Origin: Hyphomicrobiales bacterium
Lineage (GTDB): Bacteria; Pseudomonadota; Alphaproteobacteria; Rhizobiales; Rhizobiaceae
Reading direction: 5' to 3'
Assembly: GCA_002709005.1 (NCBI GenBank)
Contig: PAPH01000063.1
Location: forward strand, 1-48,028
DNA: 48,028 bases
How positions within the stretch are numbered: the first letter of the stretch is position 1; each line of letters starts with the position of its first letter. The notes under the pieces were generated by a model. It searched no databases. It was not told the origin of the DNA and saw only the letters and a list, made by a program, of their open reading frames with translations. The position numbers and the translations under genes are program-made. Shown here in pieces: positions 1-6,398 of this stretch.

Positions 1-69
1 GTAGCTCAGGGGTAGAGCACAACCTTGCCAAGGTTGGGGTCGAGGGTTCGAATCCCTTCGCCCGCTCCA
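1..69 (+). tRNA. tRNA-Gly (anticodon GCC), 5' end cut by the window
   Basis: The sequence reads as a tRNA from the end of the acceptor 5' strand onward: D arm with GCTC..GAGC, an anticodon stem-loop CCTTGCCAAGG with anticodon GCC, a T arm with GGTTCGAATCC, and the 3' acceptor strand CGCCCGC followed by T and an encoded CCA. The GCC anticodon makes it glycine. The first six or so bases of the acceptor stem lie outside the window. A terminator follows about 30 bases downstream, so this looks like the end of a tRNA transcript. Confidence 0.95.
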
Positions 70-97
70 AATTCTCTTCTGGGACAATGACTCACAA

Positions 98-124
98 GGC
101 CTCGGTTCTCCGGGGCTTTTTTGC
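98..124 (+). terminator. Rho-independent terminator after tRNA-Gly
   Basis: A G+C-rich stem GCCTCGG / CCGGGGC closes a TTCT loop and is followed directly by six T. It lies just after the tRNA and points in the same direction. Confidence 0.8.
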
Positions 125-213
125 GTTTGGGCTGTGGCGGAAGGGGGGGGCGGCCGTCCTGCGTATGCGCGCGTCAGCGCTTGTTCATTGGCGATCGCAC
201 CATTGAGCATGTT

Positions 214-660
214 TCACCAGCTTTCACTGCCCGCCTCGATCCGGGCCAGCAAGGTCAAAAGGCTTTCCAGCCCCTCCTCCCCGATACTGGCGAAGACTTC
301 CGAATTTCCTGCGTCAATCACCCGCCTGATTTGCGGCATGACTGCGGATCCCTTGGGGGCCAGGCTGAACAGGGCCTGCCGCTTGTCCGAAGGGTCCTGA
401 TCCCTTCGCAGAAACTCCTCCCGCACCATGCGGGCGAGCAGTTCCGCCATTGCGGCCTGACTGCTCCCGGTCGATGCCGCCAATTCCTTTTGAGACATGG
501 AAGGGAGTACCGAGAGCGGCCCCAGAACCGCCAGATAAGCCACGTTTACGCCGACACTGGCGAGTTTCCTGTCAAAGTGACGTGTGACCAGCTTGGAGAC
601 GCGGTTGAGCGCGCGGGCCGGGTTTCGCTTGTCCACGGGCGGACACTGAGCAGAGGCCAT
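214..660 (-). CDS. MarR family transcriptional regulator
   Basis: This 148-residue protein has the MarR winged-helix layout: an N-terminal dimerisation helix, a helix-turn-helix around residues 55-80 (SQKELAASTGSSQAAMAELL), and the wing signature D-x-S-D-K-R near residue 91. MarR proteins repress genes, often an adjacent divergent one, and let go on binding a phenolic or other small ligand. Here the divergent neighbour is a Tet(X)-like flavin monooxygenase, and the 62-base gap between them carries two ATCGG-NN-CCGAT palindromes, so autoregulation and repression of the monooxygenase are the likely job. The start codon directly abuts the operator region, so the leader is very short. The family call is firm; the ligand is unknown. 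Confidence 0.9.
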   Translation of the reverse strand: MASAQCPPVDKRNPARALNRVSKLVTRHFDRKLASVGVNVAYLAVLGPLSVLPSMSQKELAASTGSSQAAMAELLARMVREEFLRRDQDPSDKRQALFSLAPKGSAVMPQIRRVIDAGNSEVFASIGEEGLESLLTLLARIEAGSESW

Positions 661-701
661 TTACATCGGTTCCGATATTATTTATATCGGCTCCGATGTA
701 A
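661..701. promoter_or_regulatory. Twin palindromic operators in the marR/monooxygenase divergent promoter
   Basis: Two 12-base palindromes, ATCGGTTCCGAT at 665-676 and ATCGGCTCCGAT at 686-697, have centres 21 bases apart, two helical turns, so they lie on the same DNA face. Together they form a larger near-perfect inverted repeat running from TTACATCGG to CCGATGTAA with an A+T-rich centre. The placement between divergent regulator and target, and the symmetry, fit MarR dimer binding sites. That the adjacent MarR protein binds here is inference. Confidence 0.75.
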
Positions 702-722
702 CTCGTTTGGCATGAGTTTGCA

Positions 723-1802
723 ATGAAGATACGTCCTCACATCGCGATCATCGGTGGCGGTCCCAGTGGTCTGATCGCGGCAATCATCCTCCACAAGCAC
801 GGCTTTCCGGTGCACGTTTTCGAACAGGAGCGGTCAAGGGACCATCGTGCGCAAGGCGGCAGCCTGGACCTGCATACCGATGGCGGACAGACCGCCTTGC
901 AGCATGCGGGGGTGCTTGATGAATTCCGCGCAATTGCCCGTCATGAGGATCAGGAAACGCGAAATGTCGATCCCTGGTCGGGCGCCCCCTTGAAGCCGTT
1001 TCATGAAGAGGGCGATACCGATCGCCCCGAGATAGATCGGGGTGAGTTGCGCAATCTTCTCCTGGGTGCGCTGCCGGAGTCCGCCGTGAAATGGAACCGC
1101 CGGCTGACGCAGGTTGACGGTACTGAGGACGGCCGCTGGCGCCTCCTGTTTGAAGAGGGTGCCGACGCTGTCGCGGATATCGTTATCGGCGCGGATGGGG
1201 CCTGGTCGCAGGTGAGAAGCGCCCTGAGCCCGAGCGTTCCCGAATATAGCGGCGTCACCTTCCTCGAAGGATGGATCCACGAGCCTTCAACGGCACAGGC
1301 CGGCTTTGTCGGTCATGGCACGATGTTTTCTTTCGGAGAACCGGAAGCGGTTTTTGCGCAGCGCAACGGCCACGGTCGCATATGCGTCTATGCGGCAATC
1401 AAACGGTCTCGCGATTGGATAAGCCTGAAAGCAGAACGACAGAGCATGCGCGATCTCGTGCTCTCGATGTTCGACGGATGGGCGCCTCAACTCCGGGATC
1501 TTCTGAATGGATGTGAAGAATATGTCGAGCGGCCGATCTATCAATTGCCGCTGGGTTTCGAGTGGCAACCTCAAAAGGGCTTGTATCTCGTGGGAGACGC
1601 CGCGCACCTGATGCCGCCCGTCGGTGTCGGGGTCAATCTTGCCATGTTGGATGCATCGGATCTGGCGATGGCAATCGCGGAAACTGAAAACTGGGAACGA
1701 GCCGCTCAGAATGCTCAGATCGACATTTGCCGTCGAGCAGCCGAGATCATGCAGCAGGCCATCCCGGGTTTCCAGCAGTGGTTTCAGCCCGGGCCAGGAT
1801 AG
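723..1802 (+). CDS. Tet(X)-like FAD-dependent monooxygenase
   Basis: This 359-residue protein is a group A flavin monooxygenase. It has an N-terminal Rossmann fingerprint GGGPSG at residues 11-16, a middle motif with PEIDRGELRNLLL and ADIVIGADGAWSQVR (the DG motif), and the C-terminal FAD motif GDAAHLMPPVGVGVN near residue 291. The stretch GGSLDLHTDGGQTALQHAG resembles the corresponding part of Tet(X) (a GGTLDLH-type sequence), so the nearest known type is the tetracycline-inactivating or related antibiotic-hydroxylating group. It is divergent from a MarR gene, with shared operators upstream, which suggests induction by an aromatic ligand. Stretches of the gene look richer in A+T than the genes further right, which may mean transfer. 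The family is sure; activity on tetracycline is not shown, since many relatives act on other aromatic substrates. Confidence 0.85.
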   Translation: MKIRPHIAIIGGGPSGLIAAIILHKHGFPVHVFEQERSRDHRAQGGSLDLHTDGGQTALQHAGVLDEFRAIARHEDQETRNVDPWSGAPLKPFHEEGDTDRPEIDRGELRNLLLGALPESAVKWNRRLTQVDGTEDGRWRLLFEEGADAVADIVIGADGAWSQVRSALSPSVPEYSGVTFLEGWIHEPSTAQAGFVGHGTMFSFGEPEAVFAQRNGHGRICVYAAIKRSRDWISLKAERQSMRDLVLSMFDGWAPQLRDLLNGCEEYVERPIYQLPLGFEWQPQKGLYLVGDAAHLMPPVGVGVNLAMLDASDLAMAIAETENWERAAQNAQIDICRRAAEIMQQAIPGFQQWFQPGPG

Positions 1803-2196
1803 CCGCATCCGCGCGGGAGCGGGCTGCGTGAAGTTATTGTCCTCTGCTCAGTGCTGCGCCGGATCAGCTCAGCTCCCAGGACCATCGCCGACTAACCACG
1901 CATCTCGTTCTCGACGACTACCGCTGACCGCTGAGCTTGCGCGCAGGATCGCCTCACCCGATCCGGCAAGCTTGCGACGGCTTCGCGCCGCTTGACATCC
2001 GAACGACGGATAAGCCACTTTTTCACGCAACGGAGCGGCTACGGCTTTAACACGGCCTCGGCATGCACCGACCTCGGCGTGCCTGTCCAATGATCGGCTT
2101 CGCTAACCGGTCGACGGGGCAGTATAGGGACGTATAGCGGCCGATCTGCAGCGGGCGTTTAAGGCCGGCACCACTTCGTGACATGGAGATCGGCAG
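1803..2196. other. Gene-free stretch between the monooxygenase and the formyltransferase
   Basis: About 390 bases have no convincing reading frame on either strand: the available frames are short, have no ribosome binding site, and resemble nothing I know. No tRNA, hairpin terminator or transposase fragment was recognised. It may mark the right border of a small acquired segment that starts at the tRNA. Confidence 0.5.
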
Positions 2197-3177
2197 TTGC
2201 GGTGCATCCTCGTAGTCGGTCGCGATTTTATAGCATTGAAGGCCCTAACGGCTCTTGCGCGTGCCGGTTTTGAGATTTGCGAGATCTGGACGGGCAATCG
2301 CAAATTTCCGGGTTTGCCCTCGGCCCCGTTCATTCCACCATTTTCGGCCCCCTACAAGAAACAGCTGGCAGCGGCGGTCAGGCGGAGTAGCGCGCGTCCG
2401 CGGCTGATCGAACGGCCGATAGCGCGGGCGCTCGACACGGCACTTGCCGAGGCCCCGGAGTTCGACGTGCTGGTTTGTGCCGGCTCCGAGATCATATTCC
2501 CGGGCCCCTTTCTCGAACGGCTGAGGGGCCGGGCGGTCAATTTCCATCCCGCACTGCTGCCGCACTACAAGGGACCGTTGCCGATCCACGCGTTGCTGAT
2601 CGACGGGATGGCCGATCTCCACGGCGGCATGACATTGCACCTGCTTGAAGCGGAGATCGACGCCGGTCCAATTCTCGCGCAACGAAAGCTGCCTGTCTCG
2701 GACTATGCATCCCCGGGCCTTTGGATCGATGAGGTAATCGGGGCGATGGAACCCATGATCGCAGGCGATCTTGTCGACTACCTCCAGGGCCGGATAGAGC
2801 CGGTTCCCCAGCCTCCCGGTGCCGGAAGCTATTTCTCCAGGGAAGAGGTGCGCCTCGATGCCGGGCCGGGACAGACGGTCGAACGCGTCAGGGCCTATCT
2901 CGCCGCCTCTCCCGCTTTGGAGCGCTGGGCCAAGGCCATCGTTCCCGTTGGAAGGCGTGAGCGCAGTATCCCCGTCAAGGGCGAACCGCATGTCCTCGGA
3001 GCGCCAACGGGCGCGCCGCCCGAAATCCGCATGGGCCATATCGAATTCGACGCGCTCGATGCCCGCATTGTGCTGCGGCGACTGACCCGACCGGAACGCA
3101 TGCTGCGCAAGATGCGCAAGCGAAAACGCGGTCAGAGAAGATCCTTGTACCGGCGCATGAAGCTGCGATCGATGTGA
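2197..3177 (+). CDS. Formyltransferase family protein with a basic C-terminal tail
   Basis: The protein (326 residues) contains the formyl_trans_N fold shared by methionyl-tRNA formyltransferase, PurN and sugar N-formyltransferases, which move a formyl group from 10-formyltetrahydrofolate. The catalytic triad is visible: Asn115 and His117 in NFHPALLPHYKGP, and Asp155 in EIDAGPIL. The start is a TTG with GGAG eight bases upstream, which gives the expected N-terminal strand RCILVVGRDF. Residues beyond about 290 are very rich in Arg and Lys (RKMRKRKRGQRR), not usual for Fmt. The gene is not next to def, so it is probably not the housekeeping fmt. It converges with the next gene and the two 3' ends overlap by 46 bases. 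Substrate unknown. Confidence 0.75.
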   Translation: MRCILVVGRDFIALKALTALARAGFEICEIWTGNRKFPGLPSAPFIPPFSAPYKKQLAAAVRRSSARPRLIERPIARALDTALAEAPEFDVLVCAGSEIIFPGPFLERLRGRAVNFHPALLPHYKGPLPIHALLIDGMADLHGGMTLHLLEAEIDAGPILAQRKLPVSDYASPGLWIDEVIGAMEPMIAGDLVDYLQGRIEPVPQPPGAGSYFSREEVRLDAGPGQTVERVRAYLAASPALERWAKAIVPVGRRERSIPVKGEPHVLGAPTGAPPEIRMGHIEFDALDARIVLRRLTRPERMLRKMRKRKRGQRRSLYRRMKLRSM

Positions 3178-4331
3178 TCCTTCCAGCGCGAGAACAAACG
3201 GCCACGCAGCGCGAAAGGACCCCGCACGGCGATGGCACTGCCTTGCGCGTCGGAAAGCAGTGCCAGGTAGTGCCGCTGCGGGCGATAGGGGATAGGTGCC
3301 CGCCCCTCGGCCCGCCGGATGATGTTGCCGGCGAGAAACGGCCCCTGCCGTACCGCGAAGACGCCCGCCTTCGGGCGCTCCTGACCGATCATCGCCGCGC
3401 AGTCGCCGGCGGCGAAGATCGCGTCGTCGCCCGTCGATTGCAGCGTCGGCCACACGGCGAAGAATCCGTCGTCGTCGAGCGGCAGCCCGGTTTCGGTGAA
3501 CCAGGGCGCGGCCCGGCCCGGCGTGCACAGGATCGCCGCGCCGCAAGCCAGTTCCCGACCGCTTTTCAGCACCAGCCGGTCCGCCGCGATTTCCGCGACC
3601 GGATCGCCTTCGACGAGCCTCACCCCCGCCGCGATGAGTTCCGACCGGGCGTAACGGCGCGCGCAAGCATTGGAGCCGGACAACAGCGAGCCGCCCGCGA
3701 CCAGTGTGAAACCGAATGCAGTGCCGTCGATGCCCCGGGCGTCCGCCTCGGCCATGATTCGCCGTCGGACCGCATGCGCGATCTCGTAACCGGCCGCGCC
3801 GGCGCCGATGACCGCTATCTCGCGCGGCCCGCCGGGCGTCAGACACCGAGCCAGAAGATCGAGCCATTTGGGATGAAAGCCGGAAATCGGCTTGCCCGCA
3901 ATGCCATGCGCCGCGCCCCCCCGGATGCCCGCCATTCCCGGCGTGATGCCGACATCAAGCGACAGGAGATCGTAGTCGAGCGGCGCCTGCCCGGAAATCG
4001 TCACGCGCCGCGCCGTCCGGTCGATACCGTCCACCTCGCCATGGACGACCCGGACCCCGGCGAAAGCGCCGAGCCGCGCGAGATCGACATGGCAGTCGTC
4101 TAAACTGTTGGTCCCCGCGATCAGCCCCGGAAGCATGCCGGAATAGGGCGCGTTGAGTTCCTTCGCCACGAGTACGGTTTCAAGCCCGGCGATGGGTTCG
4201 AGGCCAAGCCGCCGCAGGACTTCGAGATGCGCGTGCCCGCCCCCGACGAGCACCAGCCGCCTGCGGCCGTCGCGGCCCGTCGTACCGCCGTCCGCCCCGT
4301 CTTGCGGGAACATCGTCCGCTTGTCGCTCAT
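3132..4331 (-). CDS. FAD/NAD(P)-binding oxidoreductase of the SelD-N-terminal-like type
   Basis: This 399-residue protein is a two-dinucleotide-binding-domain flavoprotein. The FAD motif GGGHAHLEVLRR is near residues 30-40, a second NAD(P) motif IGAGAAGYEIA near 174, and the C-terminal FAD motif IFAAGDCA near 310. The opening GGGHAHLEVL and the SGMLPGLIAG element are characteristic of the pyridine nucleotide-disulfide oxidoreductase-like domain found fused to or beside selenide, water dikinase (SelD). No SelD is present here, and no redox-active CxxxxC pair is seen after the first glycine motif. It is divergent from a LysR gene 115 bases away, which may control it. The true start could be a little downstream of the one given, because the first 24 residues are not conserved-looking. 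Confidence 0.75.
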   Translation of the reverse strand: MSDKRTMFPQDGADGGTTGRDGRRRLVLVGGGHAHLEVLRRLGLEPIAGLETVLVAKELNAPYSGMLPGLIAGTNSLDDCHVDLARLGAFAGVRVVHGEVDGIDRTARRVTISGQAPLDYDLLSLDVGITPGMAGIRGGAAHGIAGKPISGFHPKWLDLLARCLTPGGPREIAVIGAGAAGYEIAHAVRRRIMAEADARGIDGTAFGFTLVAGGSLLSGSNACARRYARSELIAAGVRLVEGDPVAEIAADRLVLKSGRELACGAAILCTPGRAAPWFTETGLPLDDDGFFAVWPTLQSTGDDAIFAAGDCAAMIGQERPKAGVFAVRQGPFLAGNIIRRAEGRAPIPYRPQRHYLALLSDAQGSAIAVRGPFALRGRLFSRWKDHIDRSFMRRYKDLL

Positions 4332-4410
4332 GCCGGCGAAAGTCGCTGCTTTGCGTGGACTTGTCGAGTCCGCAAAGCGCTACGGCACGCGCGCAAACAA
4401 TTATCGACGT

Positions 4411-4440
4411 GTCAAATGTCATATAGGCATGATATAAATC
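4411..4440. promoter_or_regulatory. Candidate LysR binding site in the divergent gap
   Basis: The 115-base gap between the oxidoreductase and the lysR-type gene holds an A+T-rich patch with TCAT-N6-ATGA (4419-4432), a dyad of the kind LysR-type proteins bind. It is the only symmetric A+T-rich site in the gap. Binding is inferred from position only. Confidence 0.4.
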
Positions 4441-4446
4441 TGACTT

Positions 4447-5325
4447 ATGGATAATGCGATAGACCTGAACCTGCTGCGGGTGTTCGAGATCCTGCTCGAG
4501 GAGGAGAGCGCCACCCGCGCGGCGGTGCGGCTCGACGTCTCGCAGGCCGCCGTCAGCGCGGCCCTCGCCCGGCTCCGCGGCATCTATGACGATCCGCTGT
4601 TCACCCGGTCGGGCCGGGGCCTCGCGCCCACGCCCCGGGCGCTCGAGTTGGCGCCCGATATCCGCCGCGCCATGGATGCGATGCGCACCACGCTTGCTCC
4701 GGGCCGGCAACGCCGCCGCCATGTGCTGATCGGCCTCTCCGACGATGTCGAGATGGCCTTCGGCGCCGCCCTCATCGAACGCCTCCGCCGGGAAGTGCCG
4801 GATGCCGTGCCGGTTTTCCGCCGCTCCCATGACGGGATCGCCGCCGATCTCCTCGCCGAACGCCATATCGACATTGCCGTTGGATCGGGCGGGATGACGG
4901 TCAAGGGTTTGTTGCGCGTCTCGCTGGGCGCTTCGACCTGGCTGGGCGTGATACGCACGACGGCAGCAACCGAGGCTCCCGTCGACCTCGACGACTTCTG
5001 CGCCCGGCCCCATCTCCTGATCGCTTCGAGCGGCCTGACGGGGATGCTCGACACCGCCCTGGCGGCCGTGGGCCGCAGCCGCACCGTTGCGGCGGCGAGC
5101 ACCCGTTTTTCGGCGGTGCCGTTCCTGCTCGAAGGCAAGATGATCGCCACCCTCCCCGCCCATGCGGCGCGCGCCATCGAAAGGCTCGGCGGCTTCCGGA
5201 CCTTCGTGCCGCCGGTCGAGATGGGAACCGCTCCGCTGGAACTCGCCTATCGCTCCGCCAATACACGCGACGCGATGCTGCAGGCCTGCGCCACCGCAAT
5301 TCGCGCCGTCATCGCCCATTCGTGA
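4447..5325 (+). CDS. LysR family transcriptional regulator
   Basis: The protein has 292 residues, the usual length for the family. The N-terminal winged helix runs from DLNLLRVFEILLEEESATRAAVRLDVSQAAVSAALARLR, with the canonical LysR recognition helix; the C-terminal part (about residues 90-290) is the periplasmic-binding-protein-like effector domain. The subgroup resembles NodD/NahR-like regulators that begin with DLNLL. It is divergently placed to the FAD oxidoreductase and upstream of the exported cysteine-rich gene. The first is the more likely target because the gap carries a dyad. No ligand can be inferred. Confidence 0.9.
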   Translation: MDNAIDLNLLRVFEILLEEESATRAAVRLDVSQAAVSAALARLRGIYDDPLFTRSGRGLAPTPRALELAPDIRRAMDAMRTTLAPGRQRRRHVLIGLSDDVEMAFGAALIERLRREVPDAVPVFRRSHDGIAADLLAERHIDIAVGSGGMTVKGLLRVSLGASTWLGVIRTTAATEAPVDLDDFCARPHLLIASSGLTGMLDTALAAVGRSRTVAAASTRFSAVPFLLEGKMIATLPAHAARAIERLGGFRTFVPPVEMGTAPLELAYRSANTRDAMLQACATAIRAVIAHS

Positions 5326-5350
5326 GGCCTTTTTGCCGCACGAGACGCGA

Positions 5351-5380
5351 TTGACCAGCCTCGCAGGGCGGGCGTAATTT
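5351..5380 (+). promoter_or_regulatory. Candidate sigma-70 promoter for the DUF411 gene pair
   Basis: TTGACC at 5351-5356 and TAATTT at 5375-5380 are separated by 18 bases and sit 30 bases before the start codon of the first gene. The -35 is good and the -10 partial. Confidence 0.4.
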
Positions 5381-5411
5381 TGCCGCAAGGAACCGGCATC
5401 AAGATACGGAC

Positions 5412-5780
5412 ATGGCCAGACTTCGTCATCTCGTCGCGCTGATCGCGCTCGCCGCCCTCGTTTTCGCGAGCGGGCCGGGCGCAGCCATGCCGGCACCACT
5501 CGCTACCGCCACGTCGCTCGCGACGATGATTGATCACGGCGCAACGGCCGCTTCTCCCTCCGATACCGACTGCGTTCACTGCGTGAAGGACGATGCCAGC
5601 AGCACGGATACCAAGGCGCACAAGGGCGTCTGTTGCGACGCGCACTGCGCGAGCCAGGCGACACTGGACGCGCCCGTTTTTGGCATTCGCATGGCGCCCC
5701 TTCCCCTGACCGTCGCTGAAACGCCGGCCTTTGCCGGCAAGGCGCCGCCGGTCCACCTGCCACCCCCTCTCGCCGCCTGA
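5412..5780 (+). CDS. Exported cysteine-containing protein beside DUF411, probably metal-related
   Basis: This 122-residue protein opens with a clear signal peptide (MARLRHLVALIALAALVFASG, cleavage probably near GAAMPA). The mature part carries a cluster of potential metal ligands between residues about 40 and 80: H in MIDHGA, then DCVHC, then VCCDAHC. I do not recognise a named domain with certainty; small exported proteins of this look often sit in copper-handling clusters. It is followed after 78 bases by a DUF411 gene on the same strand, so the two are likely co-transcribed. A periplasmic role in metal binding or delivery is inference. Confidence 0.65.
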   Translation: MARLRHLVALIALAALVFASGPGAAMPAPLATATSLATMIDHGATAASPSDTDCVHCVKDDASSTDTKAHKGVCCDAHCASQATLDAPVFGIRMAPLPLTVAETPAFAGKAPPVHLPPPLAA

Positions 5781-5858
5781 CGCCCCGAAACCCTTCAACG
5801 TCAGACACACGCCCGCGCCGACAGAAGAACGCCGGGCACCCTTCGAGAGAATAAATTC

Positions 5859-6317
5859 ATGACCCTCACACGATCCGTCACGAAACTGGGCCTTGCCCTC
5901 TCCATCTCCCTTTTCGCCAGCAGCGCAATCGCCGCCGGCATGTCGGTCTACAAGAACCCCTGGTGCGGCTGCTGCGAGGCCTGGGTTGAGGCGATGCGCG
6001 CCGCAGGCCACGACGTGACGACCCACGACGTCGAGGATCTCGATCCGGTCAAGCGTCAGGCCGGCGTGCCCGCCGGAATGGAGGCCTGCCACACGGTCTC
6101 CATGAATCTCGACGGCCGCACCTATGTCATCGAGGGGCACGTGCCGCACGAGGCGGTCGACAAGCTGATCAGCGAACGCCCCGATATCCGCGGCATCGCG
6201 GTGCCCGGCATGCCCGACGGCTCGCTCGGCATGGGCGAAAACCCCGACGCCCGCTACACCGTCTGGGCCTTCGACGGCAAAGGCGGAGAGACGCGGTTCT
6301 ACGAAGCGGGCGAGTGA
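5859..6317 (+). CDS. DUF411 family periplasmic protein, probable copper-related
   Basis: The 152-residue protein has a signal peptide (cleavage near SAIAAG) and then the DUF411 core MSVYKNPWCGCCEAWVEAM with the CxCC motif at the N-terminus of a thioredoxin-like fold. Further conserved parts are DVEDLDPVKRQAGVPAGMEACHTV, VIEGHVP and GIAVPGMPDGSLGM. DUF411 proteins are found in metal-resistance clusters and bind copper through the cysteines and conserved methionines and histidines. The preceding gene also encodes an exported cysteine-rich protein. No CopA or CueR-like gene is nearby, so it may be a stand-alone pair. Confidence 0.88.
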   Translation: MTLTRSVTKLGLALSISLFASSAIAAGMSVYKNPWCGCCEAWVEAMRAAGHDVTTHDVEDLDPVKRQAGVPAGMEACHTVSMNLDGRTYVIEGHVPHEAVDKLISERPDIRGIAVPGMPDGSLGMGENPDARYTVWAFDGKGGETRFYEAGE

Positions 6318-6330
6318 AAAGATCGAGACG

Positions 6331-6360
6331 AAAATACCCGGCGCCTTCGGGCGCCGGGTA
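6331..6360 (-). terminator. Terminator of the MFS gene
   Basis: A perfect 11-base stem TACCCGGCGCC / GGCGCCGGGTA with a TTCG loop occupies 6335-6360. On the minus strand it is followed by TTTT (aaaa at 6331-6334 on plus), so it terminates the leftward transcript. On the plus strand no T-run follows, so any effect on the DUF411 transcript would be weaker. Confidence 0.8.
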
Positions 6361-6398
6361 GGGCTCGAAACGAAAACCGGCTTGGTGTTACCTCAGCC

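Noticed and set aside
70..2196. Integrative element at tRNA-Gly
   Set aside because: No integrase gene and no repeat of the tRNA 3' end was seen to the right, so an element cannot be called, though transfer remains possible.
2245..3867. A 540-codon minus-strand frame across the formyltransferase and oxidoreductase genes
   Set aside because: It overlaps two genes with intact catalytic motifs and is itself low-complexity Arg/Gly-rich.
4180..5499. A 439-codon minus-strand frame across the LysR gene
   Set aside because: Shadow of lysR and part of the oxidoreductase; no recognisable domain.
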